DNA of 64,000 nt, taken from the NCBI RefSeq assembly GCF_017676385.1, contig NZ_JAFFZN010000019.1:90097-154096 (forward strand), in the 5' to 3' direction. The stretch comes from Streptomyces spirodelae. Its GTDB lineage: Bacteria > Actinomycetota > Actinomycetes > Streptomycetales > Streptomycetaceae. Positions 63,620-64,000 of the stretch are shown piece after piece. Numbering within the stretch: the stretch's first letter is position 1; each line of letters begins with the position of its first letter. Under the pieces are notes generated by a model. The model did no database searches. It saw only the letters and a list, made by a program, of their open reading frames with translations, and had not been told where the DNA came from. Made by a program: the position numbers and the translations under genes.

Positions 63620-63659
63620 GGGGACCTCCCAAAGGCGGAGTCTCGATCAGCCGCCGTCG

Positions 63660-63701
63660 CTACCTGTTCAGGACGGCGCACCGTGCAGAAGCGTAAGTCA
63701 T
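63660..63701 (-). CDS. Possible 13-aa leader peptide upstream of crr
   Basis: ATG 63701 to TAG 63660 encodes MTYASARCAVLNR, with GGAAGGGGAAG just upstream, stronger than many real sites in this window. It ends 40 bp before the crr ATG. It could be a translated leader (attenuation or coupling), or chance. No run of one codon is seen that would point to classical amino-acid attenuation. Confidence 0.3.
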   Translation of the reverse strand: MTYASARCAVLNR

Positions 63702-63951
63702 AGGAACTTCCCCTTCCGCAAGAGGCGCGGCCGGGCCACTACCCACCGTCGTGCCTCGTCGGCGCGCTGTTGCGGCAGTGTCCGGACGGCGGTGGGGCGT
63801 GCCGGTGGCGTCGGAGCCACAGAACCGATTTGCCTCTGCCGTGAGGCCCGCTGTACTGTCGTATGCCTGCCGGGCACAGAGAGTGTCGGCAGCACCTCTC
63901 ACTACCAACTGATTTCGGTCCGCCGATCATCGCGCTTCGGCGCGGAGCGGT

Positions 63952-63981
63952 TTCCGAGCATCGAAATCACGGTGGTAGGCT
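63952..63981 (+). promoter_or_regulatory. HrdB-type promoter for a gene beyond the right edge
   Basis: TTCCGA (63952-63957) and TAGGCT (63976-63981) are 18 bp apart, and AAAAGGGG at the last bases of the window resembles a ribosome-binding site. The gene it serves starts outside the window. Confidence 0.45.
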
Positions 63982-64000
63982 TGGGAAGAAGCAAAAGGGG

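Larger units (their letters stand above)
63620..64000. other. Upstream region of crr, to the window end
   Basis: No gene is supported here beyond a possible 13-codon leader (63660-63701, minus). A HrdB-like promoter reading out of the right edge lies at 63952-63981. No clear DasR box was found by eye near crr, although crr-ptsI is a known DasR target in S. coelicolor. Confidence 0.5.

Noticed and set aside
63620..63950. DasR operator upstream of crr
   Set aside because: Expected from S. coelicolor biology, but I could not find a sequence close to the ACTGGTCTAGACCAGT-type dre site by eye; a weak match cannot be excluded.

Overview
This 64 kb window is chromosomal DNA of a high-GC actinomycete, almost certainly Streptomyces or a close relative. 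The signs are very high GC with strong third-position GC bias, GTG/TTG starts behind GGAGG sites, and typical streptomycete genes: RbpA, a DUF397 protein, an NsdA-type TPR regulator, a four-gene conservon, a Methyltransf_19 protein and the crr-ptsI pair. From memory, the order from rbpA at the left to crr-ptsI at the right resembles one segment of the Streptomyces coelicolor core chromosome. I see no IS element, phage, CRISPR, tRNA or rRNA.

Layout. (1) 0-7.8 kb: the tail of a plus-strand gene, rbpA with a SigR-type promoter, an Atg22-like permease, a glycerophosphodiesterase, a YczE-type membrane protein divergent from its MocR regulator, an FtsK-like ATPase and a 64-residue membrane protein. 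(2) 7.9-24 kb: acyl-CoA and lipid metabolism. It holds an M20 amidohydrolase, an acyl-CoA dehydrogenase, a Ser/Thr kinase with a TPR tail, a nitronate monooxygenase, two acyl-CoA synthetases, an amino-acid permease, an alpha/beta hydrolase, an enoyl-CoA hydratase, a DUF35 protein and two thiolase-fold proteins. Two shared palindromes appear here: one with the KstR-like core GAACACGTTC and one of the form TGACGCWGCRTCA. (3) 24-35.7 kb: a LAL-like ATPase without HTH, a secreted amidase, a phosphotransferase-fold protein, an NsdA-type regulator, a PAS-SpoIIE phosphatase and a HEAT-repeat protein. (4) 35.8-40.2 kb: a fused 5-oxoprolinase/hydantoinase and a GntR/FCD regulator.

(5) 40.3-48 kb: the most unusual locus, a three-gene operon with the architecture of an MksBEF/Wadjet-type condensin (kleisin-like, KITE/MksE-like and a 1,696-residue SMC-like ATPase). 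No JetD/MksG nuclease gene adjoins it. (6) 48-53 kb: a small membrane protein antisense to the SMC 3' end, then a complete conservon (sensor kinase, roadblock, DUF742, GTPase). (7) 53-64 kb: central metabolism. It holds glycerol kinase, an exported VanX-type dipeptidase, a SAM methyltransferase, a GH31-family protein with atypical catalytic residues, acetoacetyl-CoA synthetase, and the crr-ptsI operon (EIIA and Enzyme I of the sugar PTS).

All assignments come from reading translations and motifs by eye. No database search was run.
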